Assembly: GCF_001610895.1 (NCBI RefSeq)
Contig: NZ_CP011273.1
Span: 4,774,001 to 4,838,000 of the forward strand
DNA length: 64,000 nt
DNA from: Planctomyces sp. SH-PL62
GTDB taxonomy: Bacteria > Planctomycetota > Planctomycetia > Isosphaerales > Isosphaeraceae
Reading direction: 5' to 3'
Below, piece after piece: positions 46,642-54,362 of the stretch. Both the position numbers and the translations under genes were made by a program. Numbering within the stretch: the stretch's first letter is position 1; the number at the start of each line of letters is the position of its first letter. Under the pieces are notes generated by a model, which saw nothing but the letters and a program-made list of their open reading frames with translations, was not told where the DNA came from and ran no database searches.

Positions 46642-48201
46642 TCAGCCGCGGTTGGCGACGACCGTGGAGCCGTCGGGGGTGGCGTCGGACGCGTAGTCGA
46701 ACCACTTGGGATCGAACTCGATCCGACGGTTCTCCCGCATTGCGATGTTGGTGGTCAGGGCGATCACCGCGTCGGCCAGGGCGACCTCGCCGCGGCAGCG
46801 CGGCTGGTGGTCGGTGTCGGCGTGGTAGTTGGACGAGTCGCCGTGGCGGACGCAGTAAGCGAAGTGCTCCAGCTCTTCGCGGTAGCCGCGGGAGGGGTCG
46901 GCCGTCGCCAGGCCGCCGATCGCCGTCGCGGCGCTGGGGCCGGCGGTGCTGGGGCTGGTCTCCAGGACCGGCTTCTTGTTCTGGGTGTCGACGGTGACGC
47001 TCGTCGTCTTCGAGAGGGCGGCGGGGCCGGCCTCCTTGAACAGGAGGATCTCCTTCTCCTGGTAGACGATCATGGTCCCCTTGGACCCCATGATCTGCTC
47101 GCCGAAGCCGTCGAACGAGTTGGTGTTGATCGACGAGTAGGTGACGACGACCCGGTCCTTCTCGGCCTCTCCGGGGAACTCGTACATCGTGAAGATGTGG
47201 TCGTCCACCTCGCGACCGTCCTTGTAGAAGAAATTGCCGCCGACGCCGGTGACGGCGATCGGGTGCTTCTTGCCCAGGAAGATCGAGCAGGCGTCGAGCT
47301 GGTGGCTCCCAAGCTCGGCCATCAGGCCGGCGCCGGTGCGGTTGTAGAGCCGCCAGTTGATCAGCTCGTCGAGGCTCTTGTAGCCGCAGGCGGCGTAGTC
47401 GATCCCCTTGTCGGCGTCGGGGTAGGGCCGCTTCCAGGAATCCTGATAGACGATGTTCCCCTTGTCGTCGCGCTGGTACTGGGGGAGGCCGGTCGCCAGG
47501 TCGTAGACCGGGTTCCCGGCCTTGTCGCGGGCGACCTTGGGCTGGGCGTTGTTGCGGTGCCAGAGGGCGCGGATGTGGCGGACCTCGCCGAGAACGCCAT
47601 TGTTGAGCAGGAAGTTGGCGTTGTCGTAGAGGGCCGAGTAGTGCCGCTGGTGGCCGACGGCGAGCAGCTTGTTGGTCTCGCGGGCGACCCGGCACATCTC
47701 CTTGCACTCGCCGATGGAGTGGGCCATCAGCTTCTCGGTGAAGACGTGCTTGCCGGCCTTCATCGCCTCGATGGCGACCGGGGCGTGCAGCCAGAGCGGC
47801 AGGGCGATGATGACGACCTCGACGTCGGGGTCGTTGTACATCTCCTCCTTGGTCTGATACTGCTTGACGGCCTTGGCGTCGGCCTCGCCGTACTGCTTGT
47901 GGTTGGCGAACTCCTTGCGGGCCCGCTCCTGCTGGGAGGGGCGGACGTCGCAGAAGCCGATGATGTTCATGTAGTCGCGGTTGTGGAACCGGATCATGGC
48001 CTGGCAGCCTTCGTCGCCGGTCCCGATGATCGCGGCCTTGACCGGGGGCTTGTCGCCCAGGCCCTTGTTGTAGCCGAAATAGTAGGCGCCCATCGCGGGC
48101 GCGGCGGCGGCGGCGGCGAGCCAGTCTCGGCGGCTCATCCCCAGCGCCCGGTTCGCGTTCTCTCGGCCCAGAAGGCGCTGCTCGGCGGTCAGATTCGTCA
48201 T
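46642..48201 (-). CDS. Gfo/Idh/MocA family oxidoreductase with Tat-like signal
   Basis: A 519-residue NAD(P)-dependent oxidoreductase-like protein. A possible twin-arginine signal (MSRRDWLAAAAAAPAMGAYY, about 21-40) is followed by the nucleotide-binding region AAIIGTGDEGCQAM and the family motif EKLMAHSIGECKEM, with the catalytic-region His in ELGSHQLDACSIF. The ATG at 48201 follows AGGAG; a TTG two codons earlier is less likely. Planctomycetes carry many such exported paralogues acting on sugars or derivatives; the substrate is not evident. Confidence 0.93.
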   Translation of the reverse strand: MTNLTAEQRLLGRENANRALGMSRRDWLAAAAAAPAMGAYYFGYNKGLGDKPPVKAAIIGTGDEGCQAMIRFHNRDYMNIIGFCDVRPSQQERARKEFANHKQYGEADAKAVKQYQTKEEMYNDPDVEVVIIALPLWLHAPVAIEAMKAGKHVFTEKLMAHSIGECKEMCRVARETNKLLAVGHQRHYSALYDNANFLLNNGVLGEVRHIRALWHRNNAQPKVARDKAGNPVYDLATGLPQYQRDDKGNIVYQDSWKRPYPDADKGIDYAACGYKSLDELINWRLYNRTGAGLMAELGSHQLDACSIFLGKKHPIAVTGVGGNFFYKDGREVDDHIFTMYEFPGEAEKDRVVVTYSSINTNSFDGFGEQIMGSKGTMIVYQEKEILLFKEAGPAALSKTTSVTVDTQNKKPVLETSPSTAGPSAATAIGGLATADPSRGYREELEHFAYCVRHGDSSNYHADTDHQPRCRGEVALADAVIALTTNIAMRENRRIEFDPKWFDYASDATPDGSTVVANRG

Positions 48202-48244
48202 TCCCAAGCTCCTCTCGGATCGATGTGCGTCTGTCAGGGTCGAG

Positions 48245-49318
48245 TCAGGAAACGGACCGTTCCAGCCTGCGGGACGACTCGGCGTCGTCCTCGCCTTCCA
48301 GCGTCCCCTCGCGCCGGGCCAGGCGGCGTCGGCGTCGGGGGCCGAAGACGAGGGCGTCGAGCCCCACCCAGTGGGCGCTCGGGGTGGCCGCGATCAGCAG
48401 GCAGGCGATCAACTCGATGAGGTTCTTGCTGACGATCCAGTAGTGCCCCTCCACCTTCGGGCTCTCGGGGAGGCCCGGCCAGGGGGGCATGGAGAAATAG
48501 ATCATCGCCAGGAAGGCCGCAGCGAACAGCGCCGAGAACGGAGTCAGGAAGCCGACGATCAGGCAGGCCCCCATCAGGATCAGGCCGTACATGGTCAGTA
48601 CGTTGGCGACGTCCAGAAAGGTCGTCGGCGGCCGGTACTCGGCCCGACGGGCCAGCCAGCTCTCGTAGTCCGCCGCGAGCCCGGTGGGGAGGATCGACTT
48701 GACCCAGGCGACGTCGAGCCAGGAGCGGCCCGCCTGCTTCTGGTCGGGCGTGACCAGGCCGAGCACCGCCGATTCGAGCTCCGCGCCCTGGGCGACGATC
48801 GGCTCCGTGAGGGCCTTGCGCTCGGTGTTGAGCACCTGCCTGGATTCCCAGGCCCGCTCCCGCTCGAACGACATGGACTTCGGGTCGCGCTCGACGAGCA
48901 TCGCCGCGCGGAGGTCGTGGAGGTATTTGTCGCGGTTCTGGACGTTCTCCGGGTTGTTGAACCAGTAGTCGGCCCAGACGTAGCTGTCGTCGAGCACGAC
49001 CTTCGCCTTGCCCTTCTGGTCCTCGTCGAATCCGTAATGGGCGGCGATCCCGTCGACCGTCGCGGCCCACGACTTCTTGAGCCGGTCGGCGTCCAGCAGC
49101 TCCAGGCCGTTGGCGTCGGGGAGCATGCCCCGGAAATAGGGGGCGAGCGGCCCGCTGGAGTTTCGCAGATAGATCTCGGCCGAGAACGGCTTGCCGTGCC
49201 GGCCCGAATCGTATTTATCCAGCCCTTCGGTGAGGAAGTGCCAGCCGATCGCGATCCGGAGCAGGACGAGGAAGAGCGCCCCGAGGAACCCTATTTGATA
49301 GCGTCTGGCGGCGTTCAG
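48245..49318 (-). CDS. DoxX-family membrane protein, apparent CTG start
   Basis: A membrane protein of 357 residues. The frame stays open upstream of the first ATG (49126) and adds a conserved-looking N-terminus, NAARRYQIGFLGALFLVLLR then IAIGWHFLTEGLDKYDSG, which is the DoxX first helix, so the 49126 start is too short. No ATG, GTG or TTG occurs in the added part. A perfect AAAGGAGG (49325-49332) lies 6 bases before CTG at 49318. The second hydrophobic cluster (YGLILMGACLIVGFLTPFSA onward) forms three helices. DoxX proteins are membrane partners in quinone-linked oxidation; the middle domain (about 65-200) is soluble and unassigned. Confidence 0.85.
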   Translation of the reverse strand: MNAARRYQIGFLGALFLVLLRIAIGWHFLTEGLDKYDSGRHGKPFSAEIYLRNSSGPLAPYFRGMLPDANGLELLDADRLKKSWAATVDGIAAHYGFDEDQKGKAKVVLDDSYVWADYWFNNPENVQNRDKYLHDLRAAMLVERDPKSMSFERERAWESRQVLNTERKALTEPIVAQGAELESAVLGLVTPDQKQAGRSWLDVAWVKSILPTGLAADYESWLARRAEYRPPTTFLDVANVLTMYGLILMGACLIVGFLTPFSALFAAAFLAMIYFSMPPWPGLPESPKVEGHYWIVSKNLIELIACLLIAATPSAHWVGLDALVFGPRRRRRLARREGTLEGEDDAESSRRLERSVS

Positions 49319-49324
49319 GGGACG

Positions 49325-49332
49325 CCTCCTTT
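49325..49332 (-). promoter_or_regulatory. Strong ribosome-binding site that fixes the DoxX start
   Basis: AAAGGAGG is fully complementary to the 3' end of 16S rRNA and sits 6 bases before CTG at 49316-49318, the only plausible initiator at that spacing. Confidence 0.7.
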
Positions 49333-49349
49333 CTACGTGCGAGAGGCAA

Positions 49350-50414
49350 TCAGGACGAAGCGAAATCCCGGGGGCCGAGCCCCATCGCGACGACGCGGGG
49401 GGCGTGGTCGGAAGGGCCTTCGTGGACGAAGACGACGCCGACGTCGGGCCGAGCGGCGACCAGGTCGCGTGCGGCTTCGGCGCCCAGGACGTACAAGGCC
49501 GTCGAGAGCGCGTCGGCCTCGGCGGCGTTGGGGGCGAGGACGGTCACGCTCGCGGGGCCCTCGGCCGGCGAGCCGGTCCGGGGGTCGAGGATGTGGCCGT
49601 AGGAGCGACCGTCGACCTCGAAGTGCTGGAAGGCTCCGCCCGAGGTCCCGACGGCCCGATTCCGCACCCGGAAGACTCCCAGGGGGGATTCCGGGTCGAA
49701 CGGGTTCCGCAAGGCGACCTCCCAGCGGTCCGCGAACCGCCCCGGCGGAGAGCCCAGCGCGAACAGGCTCGATTGACCGCCGTGGACGAGGGCCGACGTG
49801 GGAAGCCAGTGGCCGCGAAGGACGTCGACCGCGCGGTCGATGGCGTATCCTTTGCCGATGCTGCCGAGGTTGACGACCATCCCCCGGGTCTCGAAGCCGA
49901 CCGTCCGCCGCGTGGGGTCCAGCCGCAGCCTGCACCAGCCGGTCTTCGCCAGGGCGTCGGCCCGTTCGGCGTCGGTCGGCACGCGTTTCGGGCCCCGGAC
50001 GAAGCCCCAGGCCTCGGAGAGCGCCCCGGCGGTGACGTCGTAAGCCCCGCCGCTCCACTCGGAGATCCCCCGCGCCAGGGTCAGCAGGTCGAACAGGCCC
50101 GGCTCGACGGCCACGGGGCCGTCCGGCGCGTCCCGGTTCAGGAGGCTGACCTCGGAGTCGTCCCGGTAGATCGTGAGCTGGCCTTCAAGAGCCTCGATCA
50201 GGTCGAGCGCGCGGGAGGCCAGCTCGAGGGCGCCCGGGACGCGGGCCCCGAGGCGGATCTCGAAGTACGAGCCCATGCCGGGGCGGTGCACCCGCAGCAG
50301 GTCCATGGAACCGTCGGCGCCGGCGGCCTCGGCATCGGCCCGGTGCGCCACCGAGCCCAGGCGTCGCAGACGCATGAGATCGCGACGATTCACTCCGCTT
50401 CGTGGAGCCTTCAC
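49350..50414 (-). CDS. apbE: FAD:protein FMN transferase (ApbE family)
   Basis: A 354-residue enzyme that attaches FMN from FAD to Thr/Ser of target flavoproteins such as Nqr/Rnf-type or extracytoplasmic electron carriers. Motifs PGMGSYFEI, NLGSIGKGYAID, GTSGGAFQHFEVDG, ILDPRTGSPA and DALSTALYVLG match. The N-terminal NRRDLMRLRRLGS is Tat-like but lacks an obvious hydrophobic core. The start is GTG at 50414 (ATG at 50375 is an alternative). It lies 31 bases upstream of the DoxX start on the same strand and is probably cotranscribed with DoxX and the Gfo/Idh gene. Confidence 0.93.
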   Translation of the reverse strand: MKAPRSGVNRRDLMRLRRLGSVAHRADAEAAGADGSMDLLRVHRPGMGSYFEIRLGARVPGALELASRALDLIEALEGQLTIYRDDSEVSLLNRDAPDGPVAVEPGLFDLLTLARGISEWSGGAYDVTAGALSEAWGFVRGPKRVPTDAERADALAKTGWCRLRLDPTRRTVGFETRGMVVNLGSIGKGYAIDRAVDVLRGHWLPTSALVHGGQSSLFALGSPPGRFADRWEVALRNPFDPESPLGVFRVRNRAVGTSGGAFQHFEVDGRSYGHILDPRTGSPAEGPASVTVLAPNAAEADALSTALYVLGAEAARDLVAARPDVGVVFVHEGPSDHAPRVVAMGLGPRDFASS

Positions 50415-50946
50415 GGAGAGGGCCTTTGCGCAAGGGAACGGGGCTGGCAGGGGTGCCCCGGGAGATCCCGGGCCTGAGGAGGTCGGCGGAAGGTCGACCG
50501 GGGCGGTTCATCAACTATAACAAACGGACATGTCGCGAGAAGAGTCCAGATCGAGAATCGAATCGACCCTCGCCCGCGTAATCGCCGGGGCGGACGAGCC
50601 GCTTTCTCGCGGCCCGGGCGGTTCGTCCCGGCGTCGACCGGCCGCGGCCCCGGCGTCCGCGCGGCCTCCCCAGGATGATCCGCGCGATCGATCCCCAGCC
50701 GGAGGCCGCGTCCCGGAGCGATCGTGACGGATGAGAAGGCGGAACCTCGACCGATTCCGGCGGAAATCCTGATGCCGCGACCGACCGGACGCCGATGGAT
50801 GATTCCGTCAGGATTGAGCCGGGAGGGTCGAAACCACGTCTCTATCGACGCGCCCCGGTCTCGTGCTCGGCCCTCGAGCGGATCATGGAACGGTTCGGGA
50901 CCGCCCGGTCATTCGAACCGCGGGAATGCACGGAGGACGAAAAACG
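50415..50946. other. Gene-free interval
   Basis: 532 bases between the divergent apbE and the small gene at 50947. A TATAGT on the minus strand at 50514-50519 is a weak -10 for apbE; no good -35 accompanies it. Overlapping open frames are composition-driven and unsupported. Confidence 0.5.
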
Positions 50947-51171
50947 ATGGCGACCGCACGTCTGCGACTCTTCCCCTACCCTGAGGAAGACCACGAGGAA
51001 GTCGAGGCTCCGTCCATCCCCATCCGCCTCTGCGACCTGTACCCCCTGCTCGCCCAGGCCTACCGCGACAACTACGTCTGGCTCCGCGATTTCGAGAACG
51101 ACGAGCTGCTCGTCAGCGGGGACCTCTACGAGGTGATCCGCGCCTTCTCGAATTGCCGCCCTTCGGCCTGA
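50947..51171 (+). CDS. Small cytoplasmic protein of unknown function
   Basis: A 74-residue protein. ATG at 50947 with GGAGGA 9 bases upstream. The sequence is acidic, with RLCDLYPLLAQAYRDNYVWL and FENDELLVSGDLYEVIRAF. It has no signal, helix or Cys cluster, and I do not recognise the family. Its ribosome site and balanced composition, unlike the Arg-rich shadow frames around, support a real gene. It could be a small regulatory partner of the STAS gene 178 bases downstream; this is only positional. Confidence 0.68.
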   Translation: MATARLRLFPYPEEDHEEVEAPSIPIRLCDLYPLLAQAYRDNYVWLRDFENDELLVSGDLYEVIRAFSNCRPSA

Positions 51172-51349
51172 CCCGCCGATCGGGCGACTTCACCCCGCCG
51201 CGCCCGTCGCCCTTGCGGCGGGTGGACCGGAGGCGGGTCTTCGACCTTGCCGCCGCCCCGCGGAAGCGCTAGGCTAGGTGGGTGGCTCCACAAGGACGTC
51301 CCACTCCATCTCGGTCCGACTCGGCATATCCACGAAGCGAGCTCCCACG

Positions 51350-51730
51350 ATGGTCACCAAGAAGATCAGCAATGACGAGGCCTTCACGATCGAACGGCAT
51401 GGCGACGTGACCGTCATCACGGCGACCCCCGCGCTGGAGAAGCTCTCGTTCCGGCTCGAAGAACAGGCCGCCGACCTCATCCTCGAACCGATCCGCCGGC
51501 AGGACGCCCCGCTGATCGTCTTCGACCTCAGCCGGGTCAATTACTTCGGTTCGATGTTCCTGGCCCTGCTGATCCGCACCTGGAAGCTGGCCACGGCTTC
51601 CGGCGGCTCGATGGCGATCTCCGGCGTGACGGCGAGGACCCGCGAACTGCTGCGGGTGACCTCGCTCGACATCGTGTGGCCGATTTACGACACCCGCAGC
51701 GAGGCCGTCGCGGCGCTCGAACTCGATTGA
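51350..51730 (+). CDS. STAS-domain protein (anti-anti-sigma factor type)
   Basis: A 126-residue STAS domain. The strand-helix core is DVTVITATPALEKL, then IVFDLSRVNYFGSMFLALLI, where the Ser in FGSM occupies the position phosphorylated in SpoIIAA-like antagonists, then KLATASGGSMAISGV. No anti-sigma kinase is adjacent. It precedes the rhomboid gene by 168 bases. It probably controls a partner-switching module whose kinase lies elsewhere. Confidence 0.85.
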   Translation: MVTKKISNDEAFTIERHGDVTVITATPALEKLSFRLEEQAADLILEPIRRQDAPLIVFDLSRVNYFGSMFLALLIRTWKLATASGGSMAISGVTARTRELLRVTSLDIVWPIYDTRSEAVAALELD

Positions 51731-51898
51731 GGCGTCACGTCGCCGGCCGGGCCCCGACGGCCCGGCCGCGTCGCGTTCTCGGCGGGCTTCGCGCCTGACG
51801 TTGACAGTTCCCCTGGCCGCCCCGATGATGAGTTTGTGGGCCTCGGCCGGATCCCGACCCGACCGCCGATCGTCCCGTTTCCCGGGAGCGGAGCCAAG

Positions 51899-52813
51899 AT
51901 GGGGATATACGACCGCGAATATTATCGTGGTGAGAAGAGCGGCCCCGGCTGGTTCAGCGGACCGGCGCCGTGGTGCAAGACGATCATCCTGATCAACGTC
52001 GTGATCTTCCTGGCCCAGCGGGCCTTCGCCATCGACCCGGACTTCATCCGGGAATGGGTCGCCGCCTCCCCCGAAGGGATCTTCCGGCAAGGCCGGGTCT
52101 GGGAGCTGCTGACCGCCACGTTCCTGCACGATTCCAAGATCTGGCACATCCTCGGGAACATGCTGTTCCTCTGGATCGTCGGCCGGGAGATGGAGTCGCT
52201 CTACGGCGGGCGGGACTTCCTGGCGTTCTACCTGGCCGCGGCGATCGTCAGCACGTTCTGCTGGACCGTCGCGCAGGCCTTCGCGCCGGGATATCATTAC
52301 ATGATCGGGGCCTCGGGCGCCGTCGCGGGGGTCCTCACCCTCTACACGCTCTACTATCCCCGCCGCGAGATCCTGTTCTTCTTCATCCCCATGCCCATGT
52401 GGGTCGTCCTGGCGATCTTCCTGGTCTGGCCGCTGCTGTCGGACGGCCGTGGCGGCGCCGTCGCCTACGAGTCGCACCTCGCGGGGGCGGCCTTCGCGGT
52501 GGCCTTCAAGCACTTCGACCTGCGTTGGTCCCGGCTGACCGACGGCCGGTTCAGGCGGCCCCGCCTCAAGCTCGTCACGCCGCCGCGCTACGAGCCGACC
52601 CGGCCCCGCACCCCGGTCGTCAGCCGGGGCGAGAAGGTCGGCGCGATGGCGTCGTCGGTCTCCGTCCTGCCCGAGGAACAGCTCGACGCCCGGCTCGACG
52701 AGGTCCTCGCCAAGATCGCCCGCGAGGGCCGCGACGGGCTCAACGAGGAGGAGCGCCGGGTTCTCCAGGAAGCCAGCCGACGAGCCCGAGATCGACGGAG
52801 CGACCGCAGGTGA
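51899..52813 (+). CDS. Rhomboid-family intramembrane serine protease
   Basis: A 304-residue membrane protease. Catalytic Ser is in GASGAVAGVL and catalytic His in ESHLAGAAFA; the oxyanion/His-Asn motif is WHILGNMLFLW. Six membrane helices lie at about 28-215. The C-terminal 90 residues are charged and helical (LPEEQLDARLDEVLAKI, NEEERRVLQEASR), a tail shared with other planctomycete rhomboids. The ATG at 51899 has GGGAG upstream; the longer frame is ignored. Its stop overlaps the GNAT start (GTGA), so both are translated together. Confidence 0.93.
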   Translation: MGIYDREYYRGEKSGPGWFSGPAPWCKTIILINVVIFLAQRAFAIDPDFIREWVAASPEGIFRQGRVWELLTATFLHDSKIWHILGNMLFLWIVGREMESLYGGRDFLAFYLAAAIVSTFCWTVAQAFAPGYHYMIGASGAVAGVLTLYTLYYPRREILFFFIPMPMWVVLAIFLVWPLLSDGRGGAVAYESHLAGAAFAVAFKHFDLRWSRLTDGRFRRPRLKLVTPPRYEPTRPRTPVVSRGEKVGAMASSVSVLPEEQLDARLDEVLAKIAREGRDGLNEEERRVLQEASRRARDRRSDRR

Positions 52814-53322
52814 CCCCGCAATCGAATCGCCCGGAGTCCTCCTTCACCATCCGGGACGGCGAGCCTTCCGATCTCGACGTGATCGTCGATTACAACCTGA
52901 GGCTCGCCGAGGAGACCGAGGACAAGCGGCTGGACCGCGTCATCCTCCGCAACGGCGTGGCACGGGCTCTGGCCGATCCCGAGCGGCTGCGCTACTGGGT
53001 GGCCGTCAGCCGCGACGACGGCCGGGTCGTCGGCCAGACCGCCATCACCCGCGAGTGGAGCGACTGGCGGGCCGGCTGGCTCTGGTGGCTCCAGAGCGTC
53101 TACGTCGAAGCCGAGTCCCGCGGTCAGGGCGTCTTCAAGGCCCTCTACGGCCGCATCCGGGACGAAGCGCTCGCGACCGACGACGTCCTCGGCATCCGCC
53201 TCTACGTCGAGCACGAGAACCACCGGGCCCGCGACGCCTACAAGGCGCTCGGCATGGACGAGGCCGGCTACTCCGTGCTCGAGGAACTCTGGCTGGGCCG
53301 ATCGCGGGCCAAGGCGGAGTAG
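52810..53322 (+). CDS. GNAT-family N-acetyltransferase
   Basis: A 170-residue acetyltransferase that transfers acetyl from acetyl-CoA to an unknown amine. Start GTG at 52810, overlapping the rhomboid stop, with GGAG 9 bases upstream. Motif A is QSVYVEAESRGQGVFKALY, followed by NHRARDAYKALGM. The frame begins FTIRDGEPSDLDVIVDYN, a typical GNAT start. It ends 5 bases before the convergent trpD. Confidence 0.92.
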   Translation: MTPQSNRPESSFTIRDGEPSDLDVIVDYNLRLAEETEDKRLDRVILRNGVARALADPERLRYWVAVSRDDGRVVGQTAITREWSDWRAGWLWWLQSVYVEAESRGQGVFKALYGRIRDEALATDDVLGIRLYVEHENHRARDAYKALGMDEAGYSVLEELWLGRSRAKAE

Positions 53323-53327
53323 GGCGG

Positions 53328-54359
53328 TCAGGACGCCCCGTGAGTCCGCCTCGCCCAGCGTTCCAGCAACCGGGCGGCCTCGCCCGAGTCCAGCGCCCGC
53401 GCGGCCCGAGCGACGGCCTCGGGCAGAGGCGTCTGTTCTACCACCCAGATGGCGGCCGCGGCGTTCGCCAGTAAGAACTCCCGAACGGGGCCGGGCTCGC
53501 CCTCGAAAGCCCCCCGGAGCATGGCGGCGCTCTGCGCCGGGTTCTCGACCCTGAGAGCCGACGCGGACGCCTCGGAGAGGCCGAAATCGGCCGGGATCCA
53601 GGAGAGCCGCGCGATCCGGCCGTCCTCGACCAGCAGGACCTCGGTCCTCGCGGCGAGCGTCACCTCGTCCAGCCCGTCTTCCCCCCGAACGACGGCCGCA
53701 CGGCGGATCGTCGAGGTCCGCGAGAGGACCTCCGCCATCCTTTCCGCGTGGGCCGGCTGGGGGGCGCCGACGAGCTGGAACGCCGGCGAGGCCGGATTGC
53801 AGAGCGGGCCGATCAGGTTGAAGACGGTGCGGAACGGCAGTCGGCGACGGACCGGCGCAACGGTTTTCATGCCGGGGTGGAAGCGGGGGGCGAACAGAAA
53901 CGCCAGGCCCAGGTCGTCGAGCGTGGATCGCAGGAGGGCGGGTTCCGACTCGATCGCGATCCCGAGTTCCGTGAGCACGTCCGAACTGCCCGAATTCCCG
54001 GACGCCGCGCGGTTGCCGTGCTTGACGACCGGCACGCCGCAGGCCGCCAGGATCACGGCCGTCCCGGTCGAGATGTTCACCGTCGCGGCGCGGTCGCCGC
54101 CGGTGCCGCAGGTGTCGATCGCCGCCGGGCGGCCCGACGCGAAGGGGATCATCCGCTCGCGGATGGCCTCGACGGCGCCGAGCAGTTCATCGCCGGTCTC
54201 CCCCTTCACGTGGAGGGCGGTGAGGAACGCGGCCGTCTCCACGTCGCCGGCCTCGCCGTCGAGGATCGCTCCGATCGCAAGCCGTGCCGCTTCGGTGCTC
54301 AGGGGACGTCCGGCCGCCAGGCTTTCGATCGCGGCGGTGATCGCTTCGTGCAGTGGCAT
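53328..54359 (-). CDS. trpD: Anthranilate phosphoribosyltransferase
   Basis: A 343-residue enzyme that joins anthranilate to PRPP, the second step of tryptophan synthesis. PRPP-binding motifs DTCGTGGD and KHGNRAASGNSGSSDVL, the anthranilate region FAPRFHPGMKTVAPVR, and FNLIGPLCNP are present. It starts only 3 bases after the HtrA stop on the same strand, so it is probably cotranscribed with a protease rather than with other trp genes, none of which is in the window. Confidence 0.96.
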   Translation of the reverse strand: MPLHEAITAAIESLAAGRPLSTEAARLAIGAILDGEAGDVETAAFLTALHVKGETGDELLGAVEAIRERMIPFASGRPAAIDTCGTGGDRAATVNISTGTAVILAACGVPVVKHGNRAASGNSGSSDVLTELGIAIESEPALLRSTLDDLGLAFLFAPRFHPGMKTVAPVRRRLPFRTVFNLIGPLCNPASPAFQLVGAPQPAHAERMAEVLSRTSTIRRAAVVRGEDGLDEVTLAARTEVLLVEDGRIARLSWIPADFGLSEASASALRVENPAQSAAMLRGAFEGEPGPVREFLLANAAAAIWVVEQTPLPEAVARAARALDSGEAARLLERWARRTHGAS

Positions 54360-54362
54360 GAA

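Noticed and set aside
50895-50925. ATTCGAACC text resembling a tRNA T-loop
   Set aside because: No acceptor, D or anticodon stems could be built around it; no tRNA was found elsewhere in the window.
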